The position numbers and the translations under genes were made by a program. Below are positions 25,943 through 35,525 of a stretch of DNA of 64,000 nt, piece by piece. The DNA is from Betaproteobacteria bacterium (lineage in GTDB: Bacteria > Pseudomonadota > Gammaproteobacteria > Burkholderiales > Casimicrobiaceae): NCBI GenBank assembly GCA_004293675.1, contig READ01000017.1, positions 41,929 through 105,928 on the forward strand, read 5' to 3'. Position 1 is the stretch's first letter; the number at the start of each line of letters is the position of its first letter. The notes beneath the pieces are model-generated. The model saw only the letters and a list, made by a program, of their open reading frames with translations. It did no database searches and was not told the DNA's origin.

Positions 25943-27001
25943 TTGTCAATTTCAGCTTGGTTAGAAAAGCAGTGGTGGCTCAAGTCTCCCACAGCCGCTT
26001 CTCGATTTTTGTGGCCGTTTTCCGCAGCATATGGCGCGCTCACCGCCGTTCGCAGAGCCGCCTATACGCGCGGCTTACTTCGGCATTCGCATCCTGGCGT
26101 TCCGGTGATTGTCGTGGGCAACGTCGTAGTGGGCGGTGCAGGCAAAACGCCGGTCGTGGGCGCGATCGTGCGCTGTTTGCAGCAAGCGGGCTATCACCCC
26201 GGCGTGATCAGCCGCGGCTATCCGGTGAGTCCCAAAAAACCGATTCTGATTGCTGCTCGACACACCGCGGCTGAGGTGGGTGATGAACCGCTGCTGCATT
26301 TCGCCCTGGCCGTTCCTGTGGTCGTTTGCGCTAACCGGTTCGCCGCGGCTTCGATGCTGTTGGAATCTTCGCCCCAAGTTGACGTGATCGTGGCCGATGA
26401 CGCGCTTCAGCACTACGCGCTCATGCGAGACATCGAAGTGGAAGTGGTGAGCGCTGAGCGGGCTTACGGCAACGGGAAATTGTTGCCGGCTGGGCCACTT
26501 CGGGAGACGCGCGATCGGGCGCAGGCCTGCTTTCTGCGCATCATGCCGTCCTGGACCAAGGCACCCGATGGCTACAAGATCGGCAATCATCACGTCGCGC
26601 TTCGTCGGCTCGATGAAGCCTACGCACTCATCGAGCCAACGCGAACAGCGCGCCTGTCAACGTTTCGTGATGCTCGCCCGAATTTGGTCACTGGAATCGC
26701 TAACCCCCGACAGTTCGCCGATGCGCTGCGTCGGGCGGGCGTAGACGGCAAACTACACGCATTTCCCGATCATCACCCTTTCACCGCAGCCGATTTCGAA
26801 ACACTGGGTGAGCGCCCCATTTTGATGACCGAGAAAGACGCTGTGAAATGCAAAGCCTTTGCCGATCTGCGGATGTGGGTCGTGCCGCTCACGCTGCACC
26901 TCGCGCCCGAGACAAAACGTAAACTGTTGCGACAGCTCGCCGACGTGCGGCGCACCTATTCAAATGATCCAACGTCTCTCCATGAACCCAAAACTCCTTG
27001 A
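25943..27001 (+). CDS. lpxK: Tetraacyldisaccharide 4'-kinase
   Basis: Membrane-anchored lipid A kinase (352 residues) that phosphorylates the disaccharide precursor at the 4' position. [18 protein letters not shown] is the usual N-terminal amphipathic region. GGAGKTPVV is the P-loop. [29 protein letters not shown] and LLPAGPLRE follow, all diagnostic. The start appears to be TTG at 25943, with GGAAG about 9 bases upstream. The 3' end overlaps the Trm112-like gene by 20 bases. Confidence 0.95.
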   Translation: MSISAWLEKQWWLKSPTAASRFLWPFSAAYGALTAVRRAAYTRGLLRHSHPGVPVIVVGNVVVGGAGKTPVVGAIVRCLQQAGYHPGVISRGYPVSPKKPILIAARHTAAEVGDEPLLHFALAVPVVVCANRFAAASMLLESSPQVDVIVADDALQHYALMRDIEVEVVSAERAYGNGKLLPAGPLRETRDRAQACFLRIMPSWTKAPDGYKIGNHHVALRRLDEAYALIEPTRTARLSTFRDARPNLVTGIANPRQFADALRRAGVDGKLHAFPDHHPFTAADFETLGERPILMTEKDAVKCKAFADLRMWVVPLTLHLAPETKRKLLRQLADVRRTYSNDPTSLHEPKTP

Positions 27002-27167
27002 AATTCTTGTGTGCCCCGTCACCAAGGGCGCGCTGATTTACGACAAAGCCAACGCTGAGCTGATTTCAAAATCCGCGCGCTTGGCTTACCCCATCAGAAA
27101 CGACATTCCGGTGATGCTCGAAGAAGAGGCGCGCGCGCTGACTGACGCGGAGATTGAACGGCTTTGA
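26982..27167 (+). CDS. ycaR: Trm112/YcaR-family small protein
   Basis: 61 residues starting [18 protein letters not shown]. The sequence has one cysteine (CPVT) and no second CxxC pair, and continues [20 protein letters not shown], typical of bacterial YcaR-type Trm112-like proteins that follow lpxK. The biochemical role in bacteria is not settled. The open frame continues upstream inside lpxK; the ATG at 26982 fits the family length. kdsB, which commonly comes next, is not here. Confidence 0.88.
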   Translation: MNPKLLEILVCPVTKGALIYDKANAELISKSARLAYPIRNDIPVMLEEEARALTDAEIERL

Positions 27168-27226
27168 TGGCCCTAGCTCGTGGCCGCAGTAGCGGGTCGC
27201 TGGTTCGCGATTGTTGTTCTGTTAGT

Positions 27227-27343
27227 CAACTATAGTGACGAACGCCAGACAAAATATGGGGTATACAAAATATTTGTGAATTATCATTAAATGTACAAAT
27301 TTGATGAAATGCCTTAATTTATAAGGCCCACAGCAAGTAAGTT
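27227..27343. repeat. AT-rich inverted-repeat element, copy C
   Basis: Lies in the 360-bp spacer between the Trm112-like gene and nrdR. The right inner block GCCTTAATTTATAAGGC (27311-27327) is a strong match to the other copies. The left inner block CGAACGCCAGACAAAATATG starts at 27239 and is diverged, but lies at the expected distance. AAGTAAGTTGA follows the right end, as in copy A. I see no gene in the rest of the spacer (27168-27226, 27344-27527). Confidence 0.7.
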
Positions 27344-27527
27344 GATATTTTTGGTGTGCCTGGTCGCTTGAAGGGCCAATATTGACCGACCGTGCGCATA
27401 GCAGCTAAACGAGAGCCATGGTGGAGTCCATGGCGCTTCTTGGTGAGTCGACGTGAGCTGTGCCGCGGTGCTGCATCCACGCACCCGCGATAAACTCGCT
27501 ACAGTCTTCCTGCACACAAGTCCCACG

Positions 27528-28100
27528 ATGAAATGTCCGTTCTGCGGTTCTTTGGATACGCAAGTCATTGATTCCCGCGTTTCGGAAACGGGCGACGCGA
27601 TTCGTCGCCGTCGTAAGTGCGCGGCGTGTGACAAACGATTCACGACGTTTGAGACCGTCGAAATGCGCATGCCGCAGGTCGTGAAATCCAACGGCACTCG
27701 GCTCGATTTCAACGTTGACAAAATTCGCACCGGATTCAACAAGGCACTGCACAAACGCTTTGTTCCGACTGAATTTGTGGATCAAGCCATTGCGCGAATC
27801 GTTGCCAATGTGCACAGCTTTGGCGAACGTGAAATTTCGTCTCGCGCTATTGGTGAAATGGTGATGGTGGAGCTGCACCGTCTCGACAAAGTCGCCTACA
27901 TTCGTTTCGCGTCGGTCTACCGATCGTTTCAAGACGTAGAGGATTTCCGCTCCATGCTGCACGAGGTCGAGCGCCCCGTCGGTATGAAGGCGAGCAAGGC
28001 GGCCAAACCGGGCAAAGGCGCAAAAGCGGGCAAATCTTCAGCGGCGGATTTGGCCGTAGGCGCGCTAAATCCTCATATCAAAAACCCGCCGAATGTTTAG
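27528..28100 (+). CDS. nrdR: NrdR, ATP-cone repressor of ribonucleotide reductase genes, with C-terminal extension
   Basis: The zinc ribbon ([33 protein letters not shown]) and ATP-cone ([20 protein letters not shown] to [17 protein letters not shown]) are complete, so it should repress nrd genes in response to dATP. NrdR is usually about 150 residues; this one has about 190, with a Lys/Ala/Gly-rich tail after residue 150 ([19 protein letters not shown]). The frame is open upstream of 27528, but the zinc ribbon always starts at MKCPFC. It overlaps ribD by 8 bases, which suggests coupling. Confidence 0.94.
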   Translation: MKCPFCGSLDTQVIDSRVSETGDAIRRRRKCAACDKRFTTFETVEMRMPQVVKSNGTRLDFNVDKIRTGFNKALHKRFVPTEFVDQAIARIVANVHSFGEREISSRAIGEMVMVELHRLDKVAYIRFASVYRSFQDVEDFRSMLHEVERPVGMKASKAAKPGKGAKAGKSSAADLAVGALNPHIKNPPNV

Positions 28101-29181
28101 CGCAATTGATGCGGCGCACATGCAGCGTGCGCTCGATTTGGCGACCCTCGCTATGAATCACGCTACGCCGAACCCACGCGTGGGCTGCGTTATGGTTCGC
28201 GATGGTGCTGTGTTGGCCGAGGGCTTCACGCAGCGCCCCGGTGAAGCTCACGCCGAGGCGGCTGCAATTCGAAACGCCCGCGCAGAAGGTGTTGATCTGC
28301 GTGGTGCCACGGCGTACGTCACGCTGGAGCCGTGCAACCATTTTGGGCGCACGCCGCCGTGCTCCGAGGCACTCATCGAGGCCGGCGTGGCGCGTGTCGT
28401 GGCCGCCATGCAGGATCCGAATCCCATCGTTGGTGGCAAAGGCTTCGCGCGGTTGCGCGACGCGGGTATCGAAGTTCGCGTGGGTTTGCTCGAGCATGCC
28501 GCGACCGAACTCAACATCGGTTTTTTTAAACGAATGAAAACTGGGCGGCCGTGGGTTCGCTGCAAAGTCGCCGCCAGTCTTGACGGCAGAACAGGGCTCG
28601 CGGACGGCCAGTCGCAGTGGATTACAGGTGACGCGGCGCGACTCGATGGTCATCACTGGCGAGCTCGCGCGTGCGCCGTGCTCACGGGCAGCGGCACGGT
28701 CAAGCACGACGATCCGGCGATGACGGTGCGTGGCGTTGAAACGGTGCTACCACTGCGGCAACCCCTTCGGATCGTATTCGATCATCTGGGCGAGCTCAAC
28801 GCCGACGCGCGCGTGTTGCGGGGTGGCGCTTTGGTGGTGTGCGGCGCGAAAGCGCCGATCAACCTAGGAAAAGATGTTGAAGTCTTGCCGCTACCCGATG
28901 GGCGCGGGAAAATTGATCTGAGTGCTGCGCTCACCGAAATTGGTGCTCGCGGCGTGAATGAATTACACGTTGAAGCGGGCGCACGATTGATGGGGCCCAT
29001 GGTGCAAGCGGGGCTCGTCGATGAGTTGCTGGTCTACCTAGCCCCGAAGCTCCTCGGTCGAGACGCGCGTGAAATGTTTAGCTTGCCCGAGCCATTAAAG
29101 CTCGATTTAGCGTTGCAATTTGAATTTCACGACGTGCTTCGAATCGGTGGCGACGTACGAATGATTTTGCGAAAAGGATAG
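28093..29181 (+). CDS. ribD: Bifunctional riboflavin biosynthesis deaminase/reductase RibD
   Basis: 362 residues, two domains. The deaminase domain has the zinc site HAEAAAI and [17 protein letters not shown]. The reductase domain follows from about residue 145 ([52 protein letters not shown]). It carries out two successive steps from the GTP-derived pyrimidine. The ribE gene follows 6 bases later. I see no FMN riboswitch upstream, consistent with its position downstream of nrdR. Confidence 0.95.
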   Translation: MFSAIDAAHMQRALDLATLAMNHATPNPRVGCVMVRDGAVLAEGFTQRPGEAHAEAAAIRNARAEGVDLRGATAYVTLEPCNHFGRTPPCSEALIEAGVARVVAAMQDPNPIVGGKGFARLRDAGIEVRVGLLEHAATELNIGFFKRMKTGRPWVRCKVAASLDGRTGLADGQSQWITGDAARLDGHHWRARACAVLTGSGTVKHDDPAMTVRGVETVLPLRQPLRIVFDHLGELNADARVLRGGALVVCGAKAPINLGKDVEVLPLPDGRGKIDLSAALTEIGARGVNELHVEAGARLMGPMVQAGLVDELLVYLAPKLLGRDAREMFSLPEPLKLDLALQFEFHDVLRIGGDVRMILRKG

Positions 29182-29187
29182 AGCGCG

Positions 29188-29793
29188 ATGTTTACCGGAA
29201 TTGTGACTGGCTTGGGGCGCGTAACGGCGCATACGCCGATTGGCGATGGCCAACGAATCAGCGTGGCCTGTGGCGATTGGAATTTGAGCGATGTGGCCAT
29301 CGGTGATTCGATTGCGCACTCGGGCTGTTGCTTGACGATTGTGGAAAAGTCGGCGGGACTTTTGAAGAGCGATGTGTCGGCGCATTCGCTGAGCATCATT
29401 GCTGGTTTGCACGTGGGCGCGCTGGTCAACCTTGAAAAATCGATGACTTTGGCCGATAAGCTGGGCGGACACTTGGTCACCGGGCACGTTGATGCGACGG
29501 GCAAAGTGACGGTGTGGAAAAACATCGCCGAGAGTTGGCTGCTCGAAATCGAAGCGCCCGCTGAAATCGCGAAATTTATCGCGCAAAAGGGCTCGATTAC
29601 GGTCAATGGCGTGAGCTTGACGGTGAACCGCGTGACCGATGTTGTCAATGGCGTTCGATTTCAGATAAACGTGATTCCGCATACTTATCAGGTCACCAAT
29701 TTTTGCGAATTGGCAGAGGGCGCGCGGGTTAATCTTGAGATCGACACGATTGCGCGGTATGTGGAGCGCATGACGCAGTTTCAGCGGGGTTGA
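29188..29793 (+). CDS. ribE: Riboflavin synthase (alpha chain)
   Basis: 201 residues with the duplicated lumazine-binding fold. It starts MFTGIVTGLGRVTAHTPIGD, continues HSGCCLTIVEKS and HLVTGHVDATGKV, and the second half has ITVNGVSLTVNRV. It dismutates two dimethyl-ribityl-lumazine molecules to give riboflavin. The gene is next to ribD; ribA/B and ribH are not in the window. Confidence 0.95.
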   Translation: MFTGIVTGLGRVTAHTPIGDGQRISVACGDWNLSDVAIGDSIAHSGCCLTIVEKSAGLLKSDVSAHSLSIIAGLHVGALVNLEKSMTLADKLGGHLVTGHVDATGKVTVWKNIAESWLLEIEAPAEIAKFIAQKGSITVNGVSLTVNRVTDVVNGVRFQINVIPHTYQVTNFCELAEGARVNLEIDTIARYVERMTQFQRG

Positions 29794-29864
29794 GCCCAAT
29801 ACTGCTGGCTTAGCGTCACACTTTTTGTATTTGCGTCGTGCATCGACCGCTGGAGAGAAAACTC

Positions 29865-30623
29865 ATGGAACTGACCAACAAAGTCATCATCGTTACTGGC
29901 GGTGCGTCGGGTTTAGGCGCTGCAACCGCGCAGGCCGCTGCTGCACGCGGTGCCAATGTCGTCGTTGCCGATATTCGCGACACCGAGGGTGAGGCGTTGG
30001 CCAAAACGCTGGGCGGTCAATTCGTGCACTGCGATGTCACCAATGAGAGCGATGCACAAGCTGCCGTGGCCGCAGCGCTCGCGCTGGGCGAACTTCGCGG
30101 TTTGGTCAATTGCGCTGGAATCGCTACCGGTGAGCGGGTCGTGGGGCGAGAGGGTGCCAGTGGCCTGAAGAAATTTGCGCTGACGGTGCAGATCAATTTG
30201 ATCGGCACTTACAACATGATTAATCGTGCGGCCGCAGCCATGCAATCTCAAGCCGCAACGGCCGACGGCGAGCGTGGCGTGATCATCAACACCGCATCGG
30301 TCGCCGCGTTTGATGGACAAATTGGCCAAGCCGCGTACGCCGCTTCAAAAGCCGGAATCGTTGGGATGACCTTACCCATCGCGCGCGAGCTCGCCAAAAG
30401 CGGGATTCGCGTCATGACCATTGCGCCGGGTATTTTTGAGACGCCAATGATGGTCGGGATGTCGCCGGAGGTCCAGGCAAGCCTTGGGCAAATGGTGCCA
30501 TTCCCGCCGCGCCTGGGGCGTCCGCCCGAATTCGCGTCGCTCGCCATGCACATTTTTGACAACGTGATGATGAACGGCGAAGTGATTCGTTTGGACGGCG
30601 CCATTCGGATGGCACCAAAGTAG
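29865..30623 (+). CDS. Short-chain dehydrogenase, 3-hydroxyacyl-CoA dehydrogenase type II-like
   Basis: 252 residues, classical SDR. Cofactor motif TGGASGLG, NCAGIA, the catalytic serine region NTASVAAFDGQ and YAASKAG are intact. The C-terminal IAPGIFETPMM and LGRPPEFASLAMHIFDN match HSD10-like enzymes that oxidise 3-hydroxyacyl-CoA or 2-methyl-3-hydroxybutyryl-CoA, using NAD given the aspartate in VVVADIRD. I chose the ATG at 29865, which has GGAGAG upstream; an upstream GTG at 29838 is unlikely. Confidence 0.85.
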   Translation: MELTNKVIIVTGGASGLGAATAQAAAARGANVVVADIRDTEGEALAKTLGGQFVHCDVTNESDAQAAVAAALALGELRGLVNCAGIATGERVVGREGASGLKKFALTVQINLIGTYNMINRAAAAMQSQAATADGERGVIINTASVAAFDGQIGQAAYAASKAGIVGMTLPIARELAKSGIRVMTIAPGIFETPMMVGMSPEVQASLGQMVPFPPRLGRPPEFASLAMHIFDNVMMNGEVIRLDGAIRMAPK

Positions 30624-30643
30624 CGCCTTTTTTTCCGGGCGCT
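30622..30643. terminator. Possible bidirectional terminator between convergent genes
   Basis: AGCGCC, a ten-base loop and GGCGCT form a 6-bp stem between the stops of the dehydrogenase gene (30623) and the convergent SnoaL-like gene (30644). The T-run is in the loop rather than after the stem, so terminator strength is doubtful. Confidence 0.35.
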
Positions 30644-31072
30644 TTAGTGCAATACGACGTTGCCTGCGCCAACGGCCAAGCCGGTCTGTACCGGTGCGGC
30701 ACTGTGGCTGAGCAGTCGCCAGCCTTGCGGTGCCCTAAGGAACACGTTGGTCACAAATACCGGCCCCCGAGGTTGCGGCTCGTCGCCCACATAAATCCAC
30801 TCGATCGACCATTGCACCGCCATGCCAATGGTGTGGTGCCAGCGCTCATCGCGAAGCTCGATTCGCATCTTCGCCGAATTGCGAAAAATCGCGTCCCACG
30901 CCGCGCGGACGGCAGCGTAGCCGTAGAGCGGAGCGGCCGAGGGATGCGCGCAGCATATCTCCTCGTCCTCAGCCCATACCGCCATCAGCGCGTCAACCTC
31001 GGCGTGCGAGAAAGCGTCGTAAAACGCGCGAGAGCAGTCTTCGGCGGACGAAAAAATGGCTTGTGAACTCAT
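30644..31072 (-). CDS. SnoaL/NTF2-like protein
   Basis: 142 residues. The pattern AFYDAFSHAEVDALMAVWAE, then AHPSAAPLYGYAAVRAAWDA and a final beta region (GPVFVTNVFLRAPQGWRLLS) is a typical NTF2-like cone fold (SnoaL-3/DUF4440 type). Such proteins serve varied roles, from enzymes to ketosteroid-isomerase-like folds, so no function can be assigned. No signal peptide. It is convergent with the dehydrogenase gene. Confidence 0.75.
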   Translation of the reverse strand: MSSQAIFSSAEDCSRAFYDAFSHAEVDALMAVWAEDEEICCAHPSAAPLYGYAAVRAAWDAIFRNSAKMRIELRDERWHHTIGMAVQWSIEWIYVGDEPQPRGPVFVTNVFLRAPQGWRLLSHSAAPVQTGLAVGAGNVVLH

Positions 31073-31243
31073 AGCTGCATTCTACGGCTGGCGGCTCAAC
31101 AAGAGTCTGCGCGCAGAATCGAAAAGCGCTCGGCAGCCCCCCCAATCAATGACGATGGAACGGCGACACGCCCGACCTCTTAGAATGGATTTCAAACAGA
31201 TCTCGGCAATGGGGGCGAGTGTCTGGCTCAACAGGTTTTTGCT

Positions 31244-32560
31244 TTGACCGTATCGTCCGCTATTTTTCGTCGTGACTTTTTGTCGCACCCCAATCAGCGC
31301 ATTGTGGATTGCGCTTCATGGCTAGTCGTTGCATTGGCCGCCGCCGTTCCACTGGGCAGCGCCACGATGAATATCGTCATGGGAATGCTCGTTATTGCGC
31401 TGTTGCTGGGCGGCGGCTACCGCGCGCATTGGCAGCGAGTTCGTAGCAATCCGTTTGCGATGGCCGCTGTGCTCCTATGTGCGCTCATCACACTGGGTAC
31501 GATCTGGTCTGACGGTGCTGCAGGCGAAGCGCTGCGAGTGGCAGAAAAGCACGCACGATTGCTCGTTGGTGTCATAGCGGTCATGTTGCTCGTTGATGAG
31601 CGCTGGCGTCGGCGCGCGCTCTTGGCGTGGATGAGCGCCATGCTACTGACGCTCGCGCTGTCCTATCTGCACTCGGTGTGGGCGTTTCCATTGGCTCGCG
31701 CCACCCGGGAAGCGATCGACGGGGATCACTACATTTTTAAGCACCACATCACGCAAAACGTGATGATGTCGGTATTTGCTATTGCCGCGCTTTGCGAGGC
31801 CATATTGCAATGGCAGCGACGAGTAACGAGCGATACGCTCGCGCTTCGTTGGGCAATATTTTGGTTCGTCGTCGCGGGGCTCGCCGTGATCAACGTCTTG
31901 TTTTTCGTGGCAGGACGTACGGGCTACATCACGCTCGCTTGTAATGTGTTCGTCGCGTGCTTGGTCTTGGCGCGTGGCCGTCAGCGCATCGCCCTTCTTC
32001 TGGGTGTTTTGCTCGCCATCGCGATTGTTGCCACGAGCAGCGTGAGTTTGCGTGAGCGCTTTGAGGGCGCGGTGAATGAGGTGGAATCGCATCAAGCCAC
32101 CGGTGCAAAAACTTCAGCCGGTCAGCGAATGGAGTTCGGTCGCAAGTCGCTCGAGCTGATTGCTGCGCGGCCAATTTTGGGTTGGGGGACTGGAAGCTAT
32201 TCGCAGCAATACTGCCGTATCGCGCGCAGCCCGGAGTGGTGCGCTCTGGGCTCGTACAACCCGCACAACCAGTTTCTATATTTTGGCGTGCAGCTCGGCA
32301 TCGTCGGGATACTCGCCTACTTAGTGTGGTTTGCAAGCGTTGCGTATGCGCTGCGCCCGGTCACTCGGGTGCAGCGAGCGCTGGGCTACAGCGTGCTCGC
32401 GACGCTCTTTGTGCATTCGCTGCTGGATTCGCCGCTCTATATCGTCACTGAGGGCGCGTTCTACCCGTTGTTGCTGGGGATTTTGTTGGCGGGTTACGGC
32501 GAGGCCAGAGAGGCGCGTGTCGCATCAAATACAGCGTCAACACTCGGCCATTCGGGATAG
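31244..32560 (+). CDS. O-antigen ligase family membrane protein (WaaL/Wzy-type)
   Basis: About 438 residues with some ten membrane segments (ASWLVVALAAAVPLGSA, GMLVIALLLGGGY, IALLLGVLLAIAIVATSS and others). The large periplasmic loop has ARPILGWGTGSYSQQYC and the conserved NPHNQFLYFGVQLGIVG, found in O-antigen ligases. It should attach polymer to lipid A core, or act in a related polymerisation. The start is uncertain: TTG at 31244 begins MTVSSAIFRRDFLSH. Its 3' end overlaps the convergent glycosyltransferase gene by 67 bases. Heptosyltransferase genes nearby fit LPS core work. Confidence 0.85.
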   Translation: MTVSSAIFRRDFLSHPNQRIVDCASWLVVALAAAVPLGSATMNIVMGMLVIALLLGGGYRAHWQRVRSNPFAMAAVLLCALITLGTIWSDGAAGEALRVAEKHARLLVGVIAVMLLVDERWRRRALLAWMSAMLLTLALSYLHSVWAFPLARATREAIDGDHYIFKHHITQNVMMSVFAIAALCEAILQWQRRVTSDTLALRWAIFWFVVAGLAVINVLFFVAGRTGYITLACNVFVACLVLARGRQRIALLLGVLLAIAIVATSSVSLRERFEGAVNEVESHQATGAKTSAGQRMEFGRKSLELIAARPILGWGTGSYSQQYCRIARSPEWCALGSYNPHNQFLYFGVQLGIVGILAYLVWFASVAYALRPVTRVQRALGYSVLATLFVHSLLDSPLYIVTEGAFYPLLLGILLAGYGEAREARVASNTASTLGHSG

Positions 32561-33471
32561 CTTTTAAGTATTGTCACGTTACGACCACGAGCGCCCCATT
32601 GCTCGATTTTGGTGGGCCCGAGCACGCTGAGTAGATTGCCATCTACCGAGGCGGCCATGTGACCGGGGCCGGTGTCGTTGGCGATGGTCAGTTGGGCGTC
32701 GCGCATCATCGCCGCGTACGCCCCGAGCCCGAGCTTTGCGATTTGCACAACGCCGGGGAAATTCGCACTGGCTTCGCTGAGCTCGTCGGGCCCCGGTGCC
32801 ATCAACAATTGATGGCCTTGGGCGCGCAGCTTTTCAGCGAGCGCTGGAAATCCCGCCCATTTCTTGTCAAGTTTTTCAAAAGTGCCGCCCGCGAAGGGCA
32901 CCAAAACGATGTACTTGCCGGTGACGCCAGCTTGACGAAAGGCGGCGCGCAGTTCGTTGTCGGCCGCAGCGCTGATTCGAAAGCTGGACGCGTGCGGCGG
33001 AGGCGTATTGTCTTTTAAAAGAGAACTGGTTAGTCGCCAATACGAATCGAGTGCGTGTTCGCCATAGACAATTTTGGCGCGACCAGCCAGCAGCAGGCTT
33101 CGTGCCTCGGCCGCGAAGCCGAAGCCGCGCAAACCGGCCAAACGCATTTCGAGCGCGCTCGAAAATGAGGTTGGAAAGGTGACTGCGTTGATCCGTTGAC
33201 CGAAACCCGAATCGACCTGGGTGAGTTCGTCGGCCAGCGTTGCCAGCACCCGGCGGCGTTGTCCAATGGACTTGGGATAGGTGGTTTTACTCCACGGATA
33301 GGCGTCTAAGAGCGACTTTAGCCACGGTTTTCCCACCAAGTGCAAGTCGTAACCAGCCGCGTGTAGCCGATCTAGTGAGGGCAGTGTCAACACCACGTCG
33401 CCGATGTAGTTTCGCAACCGAACAATCAGGGGTTTGCGCGGTAGAGCGGGGCTGTGTTGGGTGGGCGGCAT
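32494..33471 (-). CDS. GT9-family glycosyltransferase (ADP-heptose:LPS heptosyltransferase-like)
   Basis: 325 residues of the GT9 fold. The N-terminus has LIVRLRNYIGDVVLTLPSLD; the C-terminal donor-binding half has VLVPFAGGTFEKLDKKW, LTIANDTGPGHMAASVDGNL and LGPTKIEQWG. It resembles WaaF-type heptosyltransferases but the N-terminal region differs from the classical GD.V..TP motif. It lies opposite the O-antigen ligase gene and converges on it with a 67-base overlap, so the two may interfere. Confidence 0.82.
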   Translation of the reverse strand: MPPTQHSPALPRKPLIVRLRNYIGDVVLTLPSLDRLHAAGYDLHLVGKPWLKSLLDAYPWSKTTYPKSIGQRRRVLATLADELTQVDSGFGQRINAVTFPTSFSSALEMRLAGLRGFGFAAEARSLLLAGRAKIVYGEHALDSYWRLTSSLLKDNTPPPHASSFRISAAADNELRAAFRQAGVTGKYIVLVPFAGGTFEKLDKKWAGFPALAEKLRAQGHQLLMAPGPDELSEASANFPGVVQIAKLGLGAYAAMMRDAQLTIANDTGPGHMAASVDGNLLSVLGPTKIEQWGARGRNVTILKSYPEWPSVDAVFDATRASLASP

Positions 33472-33615
33472 CGGTGTTGTGTGATGTGGAAGGGCGCTGT
33501 TCGATGTGACGGCAGCGGGACTGTGCTTTGGTCGTGGCGGCGAGCGGTGCAGTCACAGATAATGACAAGCTACGATGCTATCAATCCCCATCCTTTTTTG
33601 ACTGTGATATGACCT

Positions 33616-34314
33616 ATGACCGAGCCTAGTCGTTTTGTGTTCTCCGAATTCGCCACGCCCAGCGGCGGTAGCGCGGCGCTATTTCACGATCATTGTTTGG
33701 CGCAAGGTCAATGGCCCAAGCAAATCGACGCTCTGCCGGAAACGACGGTGTGGCATTGGTTACAGCGCAATCACCAGCAAAATAGTTTGCTCTGGGACGA
33801 AGAAGATTTAGCGCGGCGCACGCTCGCCAACGACGCCGACATTACCGCCAATAAGCGCGCCATTGATCGATTCAATCAAGCCCGAAACGACGCGACGGAG
33901 CGGGTCGACGAGTTTCTTTTGCTGTCCCTCGGTTTGATCGATCCGGCGAGTGTTGGCACCGATCAGCCGAAATCAACGGTTGCGATGGGCGCGCGGCTCA
34001 ATAGCGAAACGGCGGGCAGCATGATTGATCGAATGTCGATCATGTCGCTGAAAATTCGGGCCATGCGCGCGCAAACCACCCGAGAGGATGTTGACGCGGC
34101 GCACCGTGAATCGTCAACACAAAAATTGCTCCGCTTAGAGGAGCAGCGCGGCGATTTGGCGGCCTGTTTGGATCAGCTGCTGGCTGACTCGGCGGCGGGT
34201 CGTGCGTACTTTAAGGTCTATCGACAGTTTAAGATGTACAACGACGCTCGCTTCAATCCGGTGCTCGTAGCCGAGGCCGCTCGTGGCAAGCAGTCGCAGC
34301 AGTCGCAGCAATAG
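33616..34314 (+). CDS. DUF4254-family protein
   Basis: 232 residues, mostly helical, no membrane segment. The stretches IDRFNQARNDATERVDEFLL and ARLNSETAGSMIDRMSIMSL match my memory of DUF4254 proteins, which are often found in LPS or cell-surface sugar clusters. The tail is Gln/Ser-rich. Biochemical role unknown. It precedes waaC by 92 bases on the same strand, so it may be transcribed with it. Confidence 0.75.
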   Translation: MTEPSRFVFSEFATPSGGSAALFHDHCLAQGQWPKQIDALPETTVWHWLQRNHQQNSLLWDEEDLARRTLANDADITANKRAIDRFNQARNDATERVDEFLLLSLGLIDPASVGTDQPKSTVAMGARLNSETAGSMIDRMSIMSLKIRAMRAQTTREDVDAAHRESSTQKLLRLEEQRGDLAACLDQLLADSAAGRAYFKVYRQFKMYNDARFNPVLVAEAARGKQSQQSQQ

Positions 34315-34406
34315 TTTTGCATGTTCGCGCTTGCGGTGGCCGAACGGGTAGCGTACGCTTGACGGGTCGTTGACCGACGGATGAAAACAAAACAGAGGGC
34401 ACGGGG

Positions 34407-35381
34407 TTGAGAATTTTGATCGTCAAAACGTCGTCGATGGGGGATGTGGTCCACACGATGCCCGCCGTCAGCGACATTGCTCGGCATCGACCCGATGCAC
34501 GAATTGATTGGATGGTCGAATCCGCGTTCGCGTCGCTGCCGGCGATGCATCCTTCCGTGCAAAGGGTGGTTCCGATTGCATGGCGAAAATGGCGACGTAA
34601 TTTGCTGAAAGAGCAAACCCGCGTCACGATTGGCCGCGTTCGAAGTGATTTGCGTGCTGAGCCTTACGACTTGGTGCTTGATCTTCAAGGTTTGCTCAAA
34701 AGTGCGCTGTTTTCTTCGCAAGCCAAAGGGTTGCGTGCGGGCTACGATTGGGCGAGCGCTCGCGAGCCGCTGGCAAGCGTTTGGTACCAACAAGTCGCAA
34801 CCGTCGATAAGTCGCTCCACGCCGTCACTCGAAGCCGCATGTTGGCGGCGGCGCACCTTGGCTACACCGTGCAAGGCGAGCCCAACTTCGCCCTCAAGAT
34901 GCCCGATCCGTCGTGGATGCCGCCCTCGCCAAAGCCTTATGTCGTGTTAATTCCAGGGGCGAGTCGGCCTGAAAAATTGTGGCCCGAAGAGCGCTGGGTT
35001 GCCGTGGCCAAAGCCGTGGCGGCGCGCGGGCTTGAGATTGTTTGGATGTGGGGCAGCAAAGACGAGGCGTCGCGCTGCGTGAAGTTGGCCGCGCAATCAG
35101 ACGGTGAAATTCCACCGTTTCTAAGCGTTGAACATGCGGCGGCGGTGATCGCTAGGGCGCGTGCTTGTGTCGGACTCGACACCGGTTTTTCGCACATCGC
35201 AGCGGCCTTTGGCGTGCCCACCGTGGGGATCTACTGCGATCACGAACCGGGACTGGTTGGAATCACTGGCAAGGCGTTTGTGGCCAGCGTGGGCGGCAGA
35301 GGGAAGTCGCCTGAATCGACGCAAGTGATCCGTCTGCTTGATGATGCGCTGTCATCCGCTATGCGGCGCTCTACGTGGTGA
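34407..35381 (+). CDS. waaC: Lipopolysaccharide heptosyltransferase I
   Basis: 324 residues. It starts RILIVKTSSMGDVVHTMPAV, with the conserved GDVVHTMP of WaaC. DWMVESAFASLPAMHPSV, YDLVLDLQGLLKSAL, VLIPGASRPEKLWPEE and GLDTGFSHIAAAFGVPTVGI follow. It adds the first heptose to Kdo2-lipid A on the inner face of the membrane. The start is TTG at 34407, with GAGGGCACGGGG upstream. Copy D of the AT-rich repeat lies just downstream. Confidence 0.93.
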   Translation: MRILIVKTSSMGDVVHTMPAVSDIARHRPDARIDWMVESAFASLPAMHPSVQRVVPIAWRKWRRNLLKEQTRVTIGRVRSDLRAEPYDLVLDLQGLLKSALFSSQAKGLRAGYDWASAREPLASVWYQQVATVDKSLHAVTRSRMLAAAHLGYTVQGEPNFALKMPDPSWMPPSPKPYVVLIPGASRPEKLWPEERWVAVAKAVAARGLEIVWMWGSKDEASRCVKLAAQSDGEIPPFLSVEHAAAVIARARACVGLDTGFSHIAAAFGVPTVGIYCDHEPGLVGITGKAFVASVGGRGKSPESTQVIRLLDDALSSAMRRSTW

Positions 35382-35408
35382 TTTGCTTTGTTAACGTTTA
35401 AAACTATT

Positions 35409-35525
35409 CAGCTTTATTGCTAATGGCCTTATAAAATAAGGCGTTAAACGCGATTAGAGGTCTTTATGAATGAAATAGAAATTGGCGTGTAGCCCCTGTT
35501 TCATTTGGCATTAGGCAAAAAAGCT
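35409..35525. repeat. AT-rich inverted-repeat element, copy D (best preserved)
   Basis: Fills the spacer between waaC and the convergent nudB. Outer blocks CAGCTTT (35409) and AAGCTT (35521-35526). The left inner block CTAATGGCCTTATAAAATAA starts at 35420 and contains the perfect hairpin GCCTTATAAAATAAGGC. The right inner block ends CATTTGGCATTAG at 35514. The inner left and right ends are imperfect reverse complements, 95 bases end to end. It might serve as a terminator for both genes. Confidence 0.82.

Noticed and set aside
27344..28092. FMN riboswitch ahead of ribD
   Set aside because: No conserved riboswitch core is visible, and ribD overlaps nrdR, leaving no leader.
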